Shown here: positions 33,912 through 45,283 of the stretch, piece by piece
How positions within the stretch are numbered: position 1 is the first letter of the stretch
Layout: every line of letters starts with the position of its first letter
NCBI GenBank assembly: GCA_023053685.1
Contig: JALIGW010000002.1
Coordinates: 255,354,846 to 255,418,845 of the forward strand
Direction: 5' to 3'
DNA from: Diadophis punctatus similis
Lineage: Eukaryota; Chordata; Lepidosauria; Squamata; Dipsadidae
DNA: 64,000 nt
Notes under the pieces: generated by a model
What the model saw: only the letters and a program-made list of their open reading frames with translations
What the model was told of the DNA's origin: nothing
The model's database searches: none
Made by a program: the position numbers and the translations under genes

Positions 33912-34239
33912 TGTCACAGTGTGAATATTGCCAGTTGTATGTCTATGCAGGGTGATGCACCCCTATCTTAATATGATGGTATATTCCAATACAAGCAGAC
34001 ACGTGATATGATGTCTACGCATGTCCACATTCCTAAGCCACCATTATTTTTCTTCTGCCTTAGCTCTTGACCTGAATGGTCGTGTTTCTTAGTAAAGATG
34101 TAATTATTCAGGATTTATTGTTTTTGTACTGAAATAAATATTTTCTATTAGATTTTTAATCTCGGTTTTATTTCTAACTGTCTAAATTCCAAGTAAAGAT
34201 CCAAATCGCCTCTATGAGATTTTATTCTCATCCTTAACA
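33912..34239 (+). mobile_element. LTR (328 bp) with primer-binding-site-like 3' flank
   Basis: TGTCACAG start, AATAAATATTTT signal, and end CCTTAACA. It is immediately followed by TGGTAGCACTCGGACGG, shared with the LTR at 10329. The first eight bases (TGGTAGCA) complement the 3' end of initiator tRNA-Met; the rest does not. This is probably a 5' LTR remnant with about 60 bp of leader. Confidence 0.82.
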
Positions 34240-34602
34240 TGGTAGCACTCGGACGGTTTGAATATATTTTTCCCAACTGTCCTGAATAAACATTTTGATA
34301 CCAGGCCTAACAAGTATCTACAGGGTATTGTAAGAACAAAGTCCAAATGGCAGCTTCAATGGCATGATAAATTTCCCACTGGTGAGATATAAAAAGTAAG
34401 TGGAACTTCAAGTGTGCCTTCATTGCTGCCATCCTGACATTTTTTTTACCCATGCTTTTGTCTTTATTTTTTCCAGGGACAGTGGCTGAGTGTTGTTTTG
34501 AGAAAATTGCTACAAGCCAGTGCACAATTGAAGCATGAGTCTGCAAAACCTTCTAAAGCCTCATCTGCAATTTCTGATATGCCTGACAAATGAGATGAAG
34601 CA

Positions 34603-34789
34603 ATACACCAGGGACCTACAACCTTTTGGGCATGAGGGACCGGTTCCGTGGAGAGATTTTTTTCCACGGAACCGAGGGCGCGTGGTTTTGTGTGCTGCCT
34701 GTATCCTGTGGATGGGATTTTGCTTGTTTGCGCGGCTTGGTTTCTGGCATGCTATGGACTGGTGCAGGTCCATGGATGTGGGGTAGGGC
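34603..34789. mobile_element. Old hAT MITE fragment
   Basis: ACCAGGGACCTACAACCTTTTGG, then a local inverted repeat around GGTTCCGTGGAGAG and TTCCACGGAACC. A related fragment in reverse lies at 13340-13500. Confidence 0.55.
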
Positions 34790-35512
34790 CAGAGATGGGT
34801 TCCTCTCAGTTCGGACCGGTTCGCCCGAACCGGTAGCGACCCACTGGTGATGTCACAATGATGTCACGGAACCGGTTCGGTCGGTGCTGGTCTGTGGGCG
34901 CTACCACCTTTTTTAAAATTTTAATTTTTTAATTTATTTTTTTTTCTGAGTATGTGCAGAAGCTGAGTTTCTGGCACTGTGCATGCAGTCGCCATCTTGT
35001 TTTCGGCTTTATTTTATTTTATTTTTTGAATTTTTTTTAAAAAAATTAAATTAAAAATCACGATCAGCAAAAATCACGATCAACTTGACGATCAGCAAAG
35101 TGCGTGCGCGCCCATGCGGCACAGTTTAGTTTAGTTTAGTTTAGTTTAGTTTAGTTTAAATTTATATACCGCCCTTCTCCAGGGGACTCAGGGCGGTGAA
35201 CAGCCAAGTAAAAAATACAATATAAACATTAAAATACATTTAAAAGAAAATATTCTATGTGGCCCTAATTTAATACAATTAAAATTTAGTAAAATCTTAA
35301 AATTTTTAAAAACCCCAAAAACTTTTTCACGCCAGCCCGGCTTGATAAAAATAATACGTCTTGAGGGCACGGCGGAAGGTGGACAGGTCGTGAATGGTTC
35401 TTAAGTCTGAAGGGAGCTGATTCCAGAGGGTAGGTTTCTCCCACAGAGAAGGCCCTCCCCCTGGAGGAGAAGGAAGCGAACCAGCAGTGAGGTAAGTTAG
35501 AACCCACCCCTG
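34790..35512. mobile_element. hAT-like MITE interrupted by L2
   Basis: The left end CAGAGATGGGTTCCTC and right end TTAGAACCCACCCCTG are inverted. The interior has CCGGTTCG motifs and GCGCATGC-like sites. An L2 (35128-35455) sits inside. The flanks GGTAGGGC and ATTGGGGC are at best a decayed duplication. Confidence 0.7.
35128..35455 (-). mobile_element. L2-type LINE 3' fragment
   Basis: TTTAGTTTAG tail, CAGGGCGGTGAACAGCC signature, then antisense polymerase C-terminus. Nested in the hAT-like MITE. Confidence 0.85.
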
Positions 35513-35539
35513 ATTGGGGCCCCTGCAATACAACACCAG

Positions 35540-36470
35540 AAAATAATCATATCACGTCCATTTAATTTTAATACATTAATATTAATGATTTACATAAATG
35601 TTTAAAATTCAGATTATGTTGATATGTCACACTGCAGAAAGGCAATATTTTGTCCCATTCCTTGGAAAGGGCCTTTTCTTTTCTACACATTTTTAAGGAC
35701 CTCCTGCTACTGTGGCTCCTTTTATGAAAAGGCACTTTCTTTGAAGCTCTTTTTACACTTATATATTCATATTGTTCTTTTCCAGTGTGGATTCTTTGAC
35801 AAAACAACTCCTTTAATTGAAAAATCTTCCATGCTTTCTGTATCAGCATTGATTGTCCCTAGTCTCAATTTTATACCATTGTCATAAGTCTGATTTATCT
35901 TTGAATATTTCCATTCAAGGCACCAAAAAAAAACAACCCTTTTTGATTCTCTTTTGATCCTGTTTGGTCACAATGACCTGGATTATGGCAGATTCAGTAG
36001 TATAGGATTTCTTGCTCAGATTCTTGAAGTTTTCTCACTTGTTTTGGTCCCTGAACAACATTTCCAAATGTCTCTTTCCTCAGTTCATCCTTCATTGTTT
36101 GTGACGTCAGCATACTGGACTCATTTTAATTCTCCTTTTTTTCTGTATCCCGTACTTAGGACAAAAAGAAAGAAGGTCATGAGAAATATAAGGTACAAAC
36201 TTTCTAAGTTCCCTTTTTCAACTCACTATCACCAACTTCCTCTCCCTCCTTTTTTTCTCATACAATTTGATGAAACTTAAATTATGTTTGCATTAGCTTA
36301 TTACCTCACACAAAAGCTTTATATCTTTGCTGAGCCATTTCCAAAGTTTTATAAAAATAGATGCGTGTTTTCTTTCCCTTGCCCCATAAAAACATTGAAA
36401 GATAAAACAGAATTCTAACAGGATTAGATAAAGGAAGGAAACATCACAACACAGAATGGGACTGGAAATA
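35540..36470. other. No recognised feature
   Basis: About 930 bp of AT-rich sequence. Short frames on both strands have no recognised domain. Confidence 0.45.
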
Positions 36471-37477
36471 CCGTATTTTTCGGAGTATAAGACGCACTGA
36501 AGTATAAGACGCACCTTAGTTTGGGGGGAGGAAAACAAGGGAAAAAGGCCTCTGCCTCCAAGCAATTTGCCAAACAGCAAACAGCACAGATGATATACAC
36601 TGTTTGCTGTGTATTTCTGTGCATGTGTGCCTGACCCATAGAAATAGCAAAGAATTGGAGAAATGTACATTATGCCAGAAAGTTTTCTTAAATGTAGTCA
36701 CACTAACTCTCCCCAATTATTTAAATAGATCTACTCCAAGGTAACTAAACTCTAATACTAAACAGGACACTTACATTTCATACTATACTTGTACAGAGCT
36801 GTTAAAATTAATTAAAATTTCTGGAAGTATACATTATTCTCTATTATTTAAAAGAAGATACAATAGCACTGGGCCTCTTCAGAGCAAGCATTTATTTTAA
36901 AAAGCTTCTTTATTTTGTTAAGTTGTCTAGATTTACAGGGATCTCCAACCTTGGCAACTTTAAGACTTGTGGACTTCAACTCCCAGAATTCCACAGCCAG
37001 CAAAGCTAACAAAGCTGGCTGTTGAATTCTGGGAGTTGAAGTCCACAAGTCTTAAAGTTGCCAAGGTTGGAGACCCCTGGCTCTAGAACAATAATAAAGC
37101 AGTCTTTAAAAATTTAGTCTAATAATTTGAACATTCTACAGACATTTATAATTATTCACTTACCCCCTTCCATCCAGTTCAGCAAAAAATAAAAATCTGC
37201 CTGTCTCTCCCAGCTGTTTGCCTCTTTGTAGTTAGTTTCACTTTCATTTTCCCACGTGGCAAACCTAATCAGCTGTAGATCGGGAAACTGCTACTGACTT
37301 GCTTGGCTTTACAGGCTTTTCCCTCTTTCCTGCAAGCAGGTAAATTGCTGGAAGACAGAGGCCAAAGGGTGGGGGTGGCTGGGTGGGTGGGTCTGCATTC
37401 GGTGTATAAGATGCACCCAAGTTTTCACCCTCTTTTTGGGGGTAAAAAGGTGCAACTTATACTCCGAAAAATACAGT
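36471..37477. mobile_element. CCGTATTTTTCGGAG TIR element (1.0 kb) with nested MITE
   Basis: The left end CCGTATTTTTCGGAGTATAA and right end TTATACTCCGAAAAATAC are inverted and flanked by TA. A smaller palindromic MITE is nested at 36938-37080 (CAGGGATCTCCAACCTTGG and CCAAGGTTGGAGACCCCTG). No transposase was seen. Confidence 0.8.
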
Positions 37478-37562
37478 ATATTGAATTTTAACCTGCACAT
37501 TTCCTACATTGTATTTTATTTTATTTTTTATTTTTTGTCAAGTACGTGTTGGTAATATACAT

Positions 37563-37645
37563 AGATCACATGGCTGGCAAGCCACACCCACAAAATAAGC
37601 CATGCCCACAGAGTGGTAGTAAAAAAATTAGGAACCCGCCCCTGG
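37563..37645. mobile_element. hAT-like MITE end fragment
   Basis: Reverse complement of the first 80 bp or so of the element at 26850 (TAGGAACCCGCCCCTGG right end, CACAGAGTGGTAGT). Confidence 0.75.
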
Positions 37646-37732
37646 CTATAACAGTCCATTTTATACTGCTTTCCTTGTTAAATGCTGTGACTGTTCCTAT
37701 CTAGCCTTAGTTAGGATCAGATGTAAAGCAGG

Positions 37733-39309
37733 CTATAGAGGATGTGGTTTTTCTAATTCTGCACAAGAAATATAGCATGTGTGTGGACTGACAATGTGAC
37801 ATTTACATGGGTTTTTACCTGAGTGGATTCTTGAATGGGAGGTCAGGTTACTTTTCCTCCGGAAGCTCTTTCCGCATTCAGTACATTCAAATGGCTTCTC
37901 TCCTATGTGCATTATTTTATGGGACTTAAGAGATCCACTATAACAGAAACTTTTTCCACACTCCAAGCACTCATATGGTCTTTCTCCTGTATGAATTATT
38001 TTATGAACAGTAAGCAACCTATTTTCACGGAAACTCTTTCCACACTCCATGCAGGTGTATGGTTTTTCCATGTGAATTTTTTTATGGGACGAAAGGGAAG
38101 TACTACTCCAAAAACTACGTCCACACTCCATGCATTGATATGATTTCTCCCCTGTGTGGGTTCTTCTATGAATAGTAAGATATTTATTTTCACGGAAGCT
38201 CTTTCCACAGTCCTTACATATATATGGCTTCTCCCCTGTATGGATCCTTTCATGAATGATAAGAGACGTATTTGTGCTGAATATCTTTCCACACTCTTTG
38301 CATTTATATGGTGTTTCCCCCGTGTGGCTTCTTTTATGAATAGTAAAAGATTTATTTTCACGGAAGCCTTTTCCACAGTCCTTGCATTTATATGGCCTCT
38401 CCCCCGTATGGATCCTTTCATGAATGGTAAGCGACTTATTCTCACGAAAGTCCTTAACGCAGTATTTGCATTTATATGGCTTCTCCCCTGTATGGATCCT
38501 TTCATGAATAATAAGAGACATATTTGCACGGTAGCTTTTTCCACACTCTTTGCATTTATATGGCTTCTCCACTGTGTGGACTTTGCTATGAGAAATGAGG
38601 TGGCTCTTGCTTCTGAAGTTCTTGCCACACTCCGTACATTTATACGGTTTCTCTTCCGAGTGGATCCTGATGTGGCCAGTAAGCGATCCACTGTGACGGA
38701 AACTCTTTCCACACTCCAAGCACTTGTATGGCTTTTCCCCCGTGTGGATTCTTTTATGAATAGTAAGAGACATATTCTCACGGAAGCTTTTCCCACAGTC
38801 CTCGCATTCATATGGCCTCTCCCCGGTATGGATCCTTTCATGTGTAATGAGAGATTTCTTCTCACCGAAGCTCTTTCCACAATACTTGCATTTATATGGT
38901 TTCTCCTCCAAGTTGATTCTTTTATGGCGTATTAGAGAGGTCTCTTTGCTGAAGGTTTTTCCATGTTCCATACCTTTACACGGTTTTTCTCCCAGCTTGA
39001 TTCTTTCACATGAAGAAAGGGTGAAAGTCTGCGTACAAGAGGGTTCATCCTCCTGATACAGATACTGCTGTTCTCTAAAGTGAGTTCTGTAGTCTTCATT
39101 GAAATCAGATTTGTCCTTGAGTATTTCAACATTTTTCTCCCTTTCTCCTTTGTTATCCTGTTGAGCAAGAAAGTCTTGAAGTTGAGTGTCCTGAAAAATG
39201 AAGCTTTCTCCCCCATGGTTTTGTTCCATTTGAATCTTCCCTTTTCCTTCCTTCCGACTGATTGTTTGGCATGGTTCCTTGTCGTTTTCATTATCCCCTC
39301 CATTAACAT
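37733..39309 (-). CDS. Gene C C2H2 zinc-finger exon (13 intact fingers)
   Basis: A minus-strand exon with acceptor TTTTCCTCAAG, phase 1, matching the KRAB donor at 42088. It is open to TAG at 37733. After a spacer of about 100 residues (LQDFLAQQDNKGEREKN) a degenerate finger (CKGMEHGKTF, final His replaced by Asn) precedes 13 intact Cys2-His2 fingers. One linker, after finger 10, lacks its Thr-Gly (HMEKPYTC). Five fingers (2, 6, 7, 9, 11) share an FREN helix start, so much of the array came from duplication of one finger pattern. The C-terminus (SGKNPCKCHIVS onward) is not finger-like. Nuclear DNA binding is expected from the family; the target is unknown. Confidence 0.97.
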
Positions 39310-39447
39310 CTTGAGGAAAAAAAAGAAAATGAAAATCAGGTGAAATCAATCAAGAAAATATAGGAAGCAACTATGAATGTTTTGCTGATAATGTTCAAGA
39401 CAACAGTATCTTTAAAGGCTGTTCTATTGATCAATGTAAAAAAATCT

Positions 39448-39781
39448 TGGTAACGGGAGGAATAAATCCTCCGGAGGTCGATGGATCTTTGCTCCTTTGA
39501 AATCATTCTTACTTAGAAAATAAAACCGAGATTCAAATCTAATTAACAAAATATTTATTTCAGTAGAAAATAATAAAAAGAATCCTTATTAAGCTACATC
39601 TTATCGGCTAATGAATAAATCACTTCTACCTTCGGCAGAAATGGCGCAAGAGGAAAAAAGGAGTTGACTTTAGGAATGCAGACATGCGTAATAGAACATA
39701 TCATACGTCTGCTTGACCATAGATACAAGAAACAGTAGAAAACATAGAGATGCACAAACTGACAATATTCACATCGTGACA
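39448..39781 (-). mobile_element. Solo LTR (334 bp), 5-bp TSD
   Basis: Same family as 25573, minus orientation and more diverged. The perfect duplication AATCT lies at 39443-39447 and 39782-39786. In gene C intron, 138 bp from the finger exon. Confidence 0.88.
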
Positions 39782-39870
39782 AATCTAAAGCTCCATATGA
39801 TCAAATTCATATGTCTAAAATATCATGGACTAGAAAGGAATATTTTCTGCTTTCTGAGCAGGAGAAACCT

Positions 39871-40200
39871 TGTTAAGGTGAGAATAAAATCTCACAGAGG
39901 CGATGTGGATCTTTTCTTGGAATTCAGACATTTAGAAATAAAGCCGAGATTAAAAGTCTAATAGAAAATATTTATTTCGGTACAAAAACAATAAATCCTG
40001 AATAGTTACATTCTTGCTAATAAATCGTGACCACTCCCGGTCAGAATCAAAGGCAGAATAATAATAATGGAGAATCAGGAATTCACACATGCGCAGAAGA
40101 TCACATCACGTGTCCTGCTTGTATTGGAATGTACCATAATATTAGATAGGGGTGCATCACCCTGCATAGACATACAACTGGCAATATTCACTAGGTGACA
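39871..40200 (-). mobile_element. LTR (330 bp)
   Basis: TGTTAAGGTGAG to CTAGGTGACA, minus orientation, close to the consensus of the family. The flanks AACCT and AACTG do not form a clear duplication. Confidence 0.87.
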
Positions 40201-40481
40201 AACTGTTGCCTTTATTTCTTTCTCTATGTAGATTCTTATCAAATCACTGGAGGAGTTAAGTGGCGTGAAAAACAGGAAACAAAGTTTATTTTAGCAGTGC
40301 CAATTAAGGGATTCGAACATAAGAAACACTTTTTTAATTTTCCAAACTGTATTCTATTTGTTCCTACTTATCCTATCTCCCATTTGCTATTCTTCCTCCT
40401 TTTGGGACAGCCACATGGTTGTTAAAAAAAGAATTACATTAGTTGATTGATTAGCTCAAAATTACATCTTTGCACAGGGAA

Positions 40482-40724
40482 ATAGCAATAGCAATAGCAC
40501 TTAGACTTATATACCGCTTCATAGTGCTTTACAGCCCTCTCTAAACGGTTTACAGAGTTCAGCTTATTGCCCCCAGCAATCTGGGTCCTCATTTTACCCA
40601 ACTCGGAAGGATGGAAGGCTGAGTCAACCTTGAGCCAGTGAGATTTGAACTGCTGAACTGCAGCTAGCAATCAGCTGAAGTAGCCCGCAGTGCTGCACTC
40701 TAACCACTGCGCCACCTCAATCCT
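40482..40724 (-). mobile_element. Sauria SINE
   Basis: Minus-orientation copy: AATAGCAATAGCAC tail at the left, GTTTACAGAGTTCAGC, AAGGATGGAAGGCTGAGTC, and AACCACTGCGCCACCTC at the right. Confidence 0.95.
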
Positions 40725-41049
40725 GCCGCAGAACGCCAAACCCCTACAATTATAGAGTAAAAGAGCAAAGGAAAAATGAGCACGAATCCAACAGACCGGC
40801 TGACAAAGCACCAGTACTTCATTAGACAAATGGGTGTCTCTGGCCTATGAAAAGGAGTGGTTAAAGGAGAGTTGCTGTCAGACTAATATCACTGAGATCT
40901 AAAGCTAGGATGATAGTCTGTTACTGACGAGACTAAAAAGAAAGTAAAGAATTAACCAAGGAGAACAATCTGAAATATCAGACAAGAAGTGTCATGAAGT
41001 GATTATTGTCAATTGTATGTATATGCAGGGAGCTGCATCCCTATTCATT

Positions 41050-41282
41050 AGCAATAGCAATAGCACTTAGACTTATATACCGCTTCATAGTGCTTTACAG
41101 CCCTCTCTAAGCGGTTTACAGAGTTCAGCATATTGCCCCCAACAATCTGGGTCCTCATTTTACCCACCTCGGAAGGATGGAAGGCTGAGTCAACCTTGAG
41201 CCTGGTGAGATTTGAACAGCTGAACTGCTGAACTAGCAGTAGCCTGCAGTGCTGCATTTAACCACTGCACCATCTCGGCTCT
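41050..41282 (-). mobile_element. Sauria SINE inside the LTR
   Basis: AGCAATAGCAATAGCAC tail at the left and AACCACTGCACCATCTCGGC at the right. Confidence 0.95.
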
Positions 41283-41462
41283 TTATAATGGTTTATTCCT
41301 GAGCACGTGATTGATATGTTCTTGTACGCATGTGTACATTCCAATCTCCGTTCTATCCTTCTTCTTCTGACTTCCATTGAGAGAAGTCGCACATTTTTTA
41401 TATCAGTCATGTAGTTAATGAGATTTATTGTTTTTGTACCAAAATAAATATTTTACTTAGAC

Positions 41463-41801
41463 CAGTGGTTCCCAACCTTTTTGTGATCGAGTACCACTTG
41501 GAGGTCCCGTACAGTTGCCGCGTACCACCTGGTTCCAGAGAAACTAAATTCAATCAGATATCACTTTATTTCCATAATTGTACCGTTCCTTTTTTGGCCC
41601 CGCGCATCCAGCAACTGGATTCTCGGGCCGCTGGTACCAGGTGGGTGTCGTGTGGCAACAGTTGTGTTAGGCAGTAAACATTTTTGTGAAGTAAAAAATA
41701 ACTAACTAAAAATCGTTCATGACCCTGAAAGTGTTCGCGTACCACCTGGAAGGCCCTCGCGTACCACTAGTGGTACACGTACCACAGGTTGGGAACCACT
41801 G
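41463..41801. mobile_element. hAT MITE (339 bp), copy 2 of the young family
   Basis: CAGTGGTTCCCAACCT ends. The exact 8-bp duplication ACTTAGAC lies at 41455-41462 and 41802-41809. It lacks a 23-bp internal segment that the two 362-bp copies have. Inserted in the LTR. Confidence 0.96.
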
Positions 41802-42087
41802 ACTTAGACCTTTAAACTGCGGTTTTCTTTTCTAATGTCAGAATTCCGGGAAAAATCAAACATTACCTCTGTGAGATTAATTCTCACTCCGCCAAGAAGT
41901 AGGGTAGTCACACAATACATCTTAACAAATAGCTACTAACATTGACCCTTAGTTGGAGCTGGAGAAGTTCTTGATTTTCTGCTCTTCCCAACTAGGAGGC
42001 AAGGTCCATCACCATGTTTTAGTAACAAAGAGGTGGTTACATGTGACCACTAAATGCTTCCCCTCAATATCTGAATGCGGGCCTTAC

Positions 42088-42214
42088 TCAGAAAGGCCAC
42101 GTTTCTTGAGATTTCCAGCATGACTTCTCCATGAAGAGCTTTCTGGTTGGGATCCAGCTGAGACCACTCCTCCTTGGAGAAATGCACAGCCAGCTCCTCC
42201 AAGGACTGAAGATC
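42088..42214 (-). CDS. Gene C KRAB-A exon
   Basis: A minus-strand 127-bp exon, phase 0 to 1, with acceptor TTTTTTCCAG and donor CTGA|GTAAGG. It encodes LEELAVHFSKEEWSQLD, then [12 protein letters not shown] and NVAFL. KRAB recruits TRIM28 in other tetrapods. The DV pair is EL here while MLE is kept. It splices in phase to the finger exon at 39309. Confidence 0.92.
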
Positions 42215-42604
42215 CTGGAAAAAACGAAAAATAGTTTCCTTATTCCAGTGCTTCTCAATTATTTTCTGTTACGCCCCCCCCCCCCCCAGGAAGAAGTAAA
42301 CACAGGAGACCTGTTGGAATATTCATGACTGGGAGAGCCATGTGATTGAGTCAGCCAATCGGGCTGAAGTGTTAATTGAGCATGTCCAGAAACTTAGCAA
42401 GAAGAAGGGCGTGGTTTAGTCAGTTCACCATTAAAGATTGCTGTGAAAACATCTCAACATGTGATCTGTGAAACAAAGTGTGGTATTGTAAATGTTTTAT
42501 TTTACTTATAAAGAAGTTATTTGAATCAGCAAAATGCAGTTATCTTGTGAAGCTTCTGATTTATTGCGTAACTCTGACAAGACCTCTGATGTTCCTCCTC
42601 TTAC

Positions 42605-42657
42605 TTGATCTGGAGTTTCAGCTGCTCTTTGGGGTCCACCCGAAAAAGGAGACAATT
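42605..42657 (-). CDS. Gene C linker exon 2
   Basis: A short 53-bp minus-strand exon, phase 1 to 0, with acceptor CAATTGCAG and donor GATCAA|GTAAGAGG. It encodes LSPFSGGPQRAAETPDQ, clearly related to the gene D exon at 3114. Confidence 0.75.
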
Positions 42658-42778
42658 CTGCAATTGACAATTGACAATACGACACTCCCTGGGAGAGAGA
42701 CAAAAGTGATAGAAGAATTTTTAGAAGCATAATTAATAAAACATGGAGAGATACGGCAAACAGTTTCACTTCTTTTAC

Positions 42779-42893
42779 CTCTTGAAATGTCCTGATTTGG
42801 ATCATCCCGAGAGACCTCTCGGAAAAGCTGCTGCTGGGAAGGATGTGTTAGATTTTTGCCTTCCTCAAGATGCTCCGTCATTACCCATGGGAC
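42779..42893 (-). CDS. Gene C linker exon 1
   Basis: A 115-bp minus-strand exon, phase 0 to 1, with acceptor GGTACTCCAG and donor AGAG|GTAAAAG. It encodes MTEHLEEGKNLTHPSQQQLF and ends QDISRG, similar to gene D exon 3346. Confidence 0.78.
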
Positions 42894-42974
42894 CTGGAGT
42901 ACCAGGAGGAGCAAAGAAAGAGAATGAGGGGAACAGCACATGGGAAGAGCGGGATTCTCTTCTCTACCCTACTA

Positions 42975-43192
42975 GGAGCCGTGGTGGTACAGTGGTTAAA
43001 ATGCAGTACTGTACATTGACTCTGCCCACTGCCAGGAGTTTGACCCTGACCAGCTCAAGGTTGACTCAGCCTTCCATCCTTCCGAGGTCAGTAAAATGAG
43101 GACCCAGATTGTTGGCGGTAATATGCAGACTCTGTGAACCGCTTAGTGTAAAGCACTATGAAGCGGTATATAAATCTAAGTGCTGTTGCTAC
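42975..43192 (+). mobile_element. Sauria SINE
   Basis: GGAGCCGTGGTGGTACAGTG start, CAAGGTTGACTCAGCC body and TATAAATCTAAGTGCTGTT tail. Slightly shortened. Confidence 0.93.
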
Positions 43193-43316
43193 TCATAACT
43201 TCAAGGATGCCTCTGGCTAGGAGAAGGTAACCAAACAATCATCCAACTATAGTAGAACAAGCAACATATAAATATACCCTCCTAACATTAACTCCAGAAA
43301 ACTGAAACATTAATAA

Positions 43317-43317
43317 T

Positions 43318-43360
<43 letters not shown>
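43317..43360. repeat. AAC microsatellite
   Basis: About 14 copies of AAC abutting the 3' end of the minus-strand CR1. Confidence 0.95.
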
Positions 43361-45190
43361 GAGTTGGAAGGGACCTTGGAGGTCTTCTAGTCCAACCCCC
43401 TGCTTAGGCAGGAAACCCTACACTACTTCAGACAAATGGTTATCCAACATCTTCTTAAAAACGTCCAGTGTTGGAGCATTCACAACTTCTGGAGGCAAGC
43501 TGTTCCACTGATTAATTGTTCTAACTGTCAGGAAATTTCTCCTTAGTTCTAAGTTGCTTCTCTCCTTGTTTAGTTTCCACCCATTGCTTCTTGTTCTACC
43601 CTCAGGTGCTTTGGAGAATAGTTTGACTCCCTCTTCTTTGTGGCAACCCCTGAGATACTGGAACACTGCTATCATGTCTCCCCTGGTCCTTCTTTTCATT
43701 AAGCTAGACATACCCAGTTGCTGCAACCGTTCTTCATATGTTTTAGCCTCCAGTCCCCTAATCATCTTTGTTGCTCTTCTCTGCACTCTTTCCAGAGTCT
43801 CAACATCCTTTCTACATCGTGGCGACCAAAACTGAATGCAGTATTCCAAGTGTGGCCTTACCAAGGCATTGTAAAGTCGTATTATTACTTCATGTGATCT
43901 TGATTCTATCCCTCTGTTAATGCAGCCTAGAACTGTGTTGGCTTTTTTGGCAGCTGCTGCACACTGCTGGCTCATATTTAAACGGTTGTCCACTAGGACT
44001 CCAAGATCCCTCTCACAGTTACTACTGTTGAGCAAGGTACCACATATGCTGTACCTGTGCATTTTGTTTTTCTTGCCTAAATGTAGAACCTTACTTTTTT
44101 CCACCATTGAATTTCATTTTAATTTAATTTAATTTAATTTAATAAATGTTCTTATAGGCCGCCCAATCCCGTGGGACTCAGGGCGGCGTACAACAGGATA
44201 AGAAACGTACAATAAAAACAATTATTATAGTTTAAAATTAAAAAGCATAGTTAAAACATTATAAAAACAACATTCATGGGGGGAATCTGATCTTCCTATT
44301 CACCACGCCTGCCGGAAGAGCCAAGTTTTTATGGCTTTACGGAAGGCCAGCAGGGTGGGGATAGTCTGGATCTCTGGTGGGAGTTGGTTCCAGAGGGACG
44401 GGGCTCCCACAGAGAAGGCCCTCCCCCGTGGCCCCGCCAACCGACATTGTTTGGCCGATGGGACCCGGAGGAGGCCCTCTCTATGGGACCTAACCGGTCA
44501 TAGGGAGATATGTGGTAGGATGCGGTCCCGAAGGTAACCTGGCCCTGAGCCATGTAGGGCTTTAAAGGTCAAAACCAACACCTTAAATTGCGACCGGAGA
44601 CTAATTGGCAACCAATGCAGCTGGCGAAAAATAGGTGTTACGTAGGTGTATCTCGGTACACCCACTACAGCTCGCGCAGCTGCATTCTGTACCAGTTGGA
44701 GTCTCCGGATGCTCTTTGAGGGTAGCCCCATGTAGAGCGCGTTACAGTAGTCTAGCCGTGAGGGTAGACTACCCTCTTTTGTTTGATAGCGCCCAATGTT
44801 CAAGTCTGTCAAGATCCTTCTGAATCTTGAACCTATCTTCTGGAGAGTTGGCTATTCCTGCCAGTTTGGTGTCATCTGCAAATTTGATGAGTTCCCCATC
44901 TATCCCCTCGTCCAAGTCATTGATGAAGATGTTGAAGAGTCCTGGGCCTAAAAGAGAGCCTTGGGGTACTCCACTGCATACTTCCCTCCATATAGATGCA
45001 GTTCCATTGAGCACTACTCGTTGAGTGCGATTGATCAGCCAGTTTTGAATCCATCTGGTGGTGTTGCTGTCTAACCCACATTTTTCTACTTTATCTAGTA
45101 ATAGGTTATGGTCTACTTTATCAAATGCCTTACTGAAGTCCAAGTAAACTATATCAACAGCATTCCCCTGGTCCACTAATGTTGTCACTT
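43361..45190 (-). mobile_element. CR1 LINE with reverse-transcriptase core, split by L2
   Basis: The longest LINE here. The minus frame 45188-44769 encodes polymerase motifs (VYLDFSKAFDKVDH, GVPQGSLLGP, and the catalytic-type FADDTKL). After a 650-bp L2 insertion, the frame 44107-43418 continues with LERVQRRATKMIRGLEA to the C-terminal HLSEVV. The 3' end AGAGTTGGAAGGGACC is at 43361. 5'-truncated at 45190 with an ATTAT microsatellite. It cannot produce an active polymerase as it stands. Confidence 0.95.
44113..44770 (-). mobile_element. L2 LINE inserted in CR1
   Basis: TTTAA tail, GGGCGGCGTACAAC, and antisense L2 polymerase ([18 protein letters not shown] in the minus frame). Confidence 0.93.
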
Positions 45191-45283
45191 TGTCAAAGAA
45201 GTATTATATTATTATATTATATTATATTATTATATTATATTATTAAAACTCATTTAGAATTCCCAAAAACAATGTTCTCTCAC

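Larger units (their letters stand above)
40990..41894 (+). mobile_element. LTR with nested SINE and hAT MITE, 5-bp TSD
   Basis: Begins TGTCATGAAG and ends CTCCGCCA. The outer duplication AGAAG is exact (40985-40989 and 41895-41899). A minus-strand Sauria SINE (41050-41282) and an hAT MITE (41463-41801) are inserted. Removing both gives about 330 bp, the usual LTR length. Confidence 0.9.

Noticed and set aside
33912..34300. A full provirus downstream of the LTR
   Set aside because: Only about 60 bp of leader-like sequence follows; no gag or pol similarity and no second LTR in the expected orientation and distance.
39871..40200. 5-bp duplication for this LTR
   Set aside because: Flanks AACCT and AACTG do not match well enough to claim a duplication.
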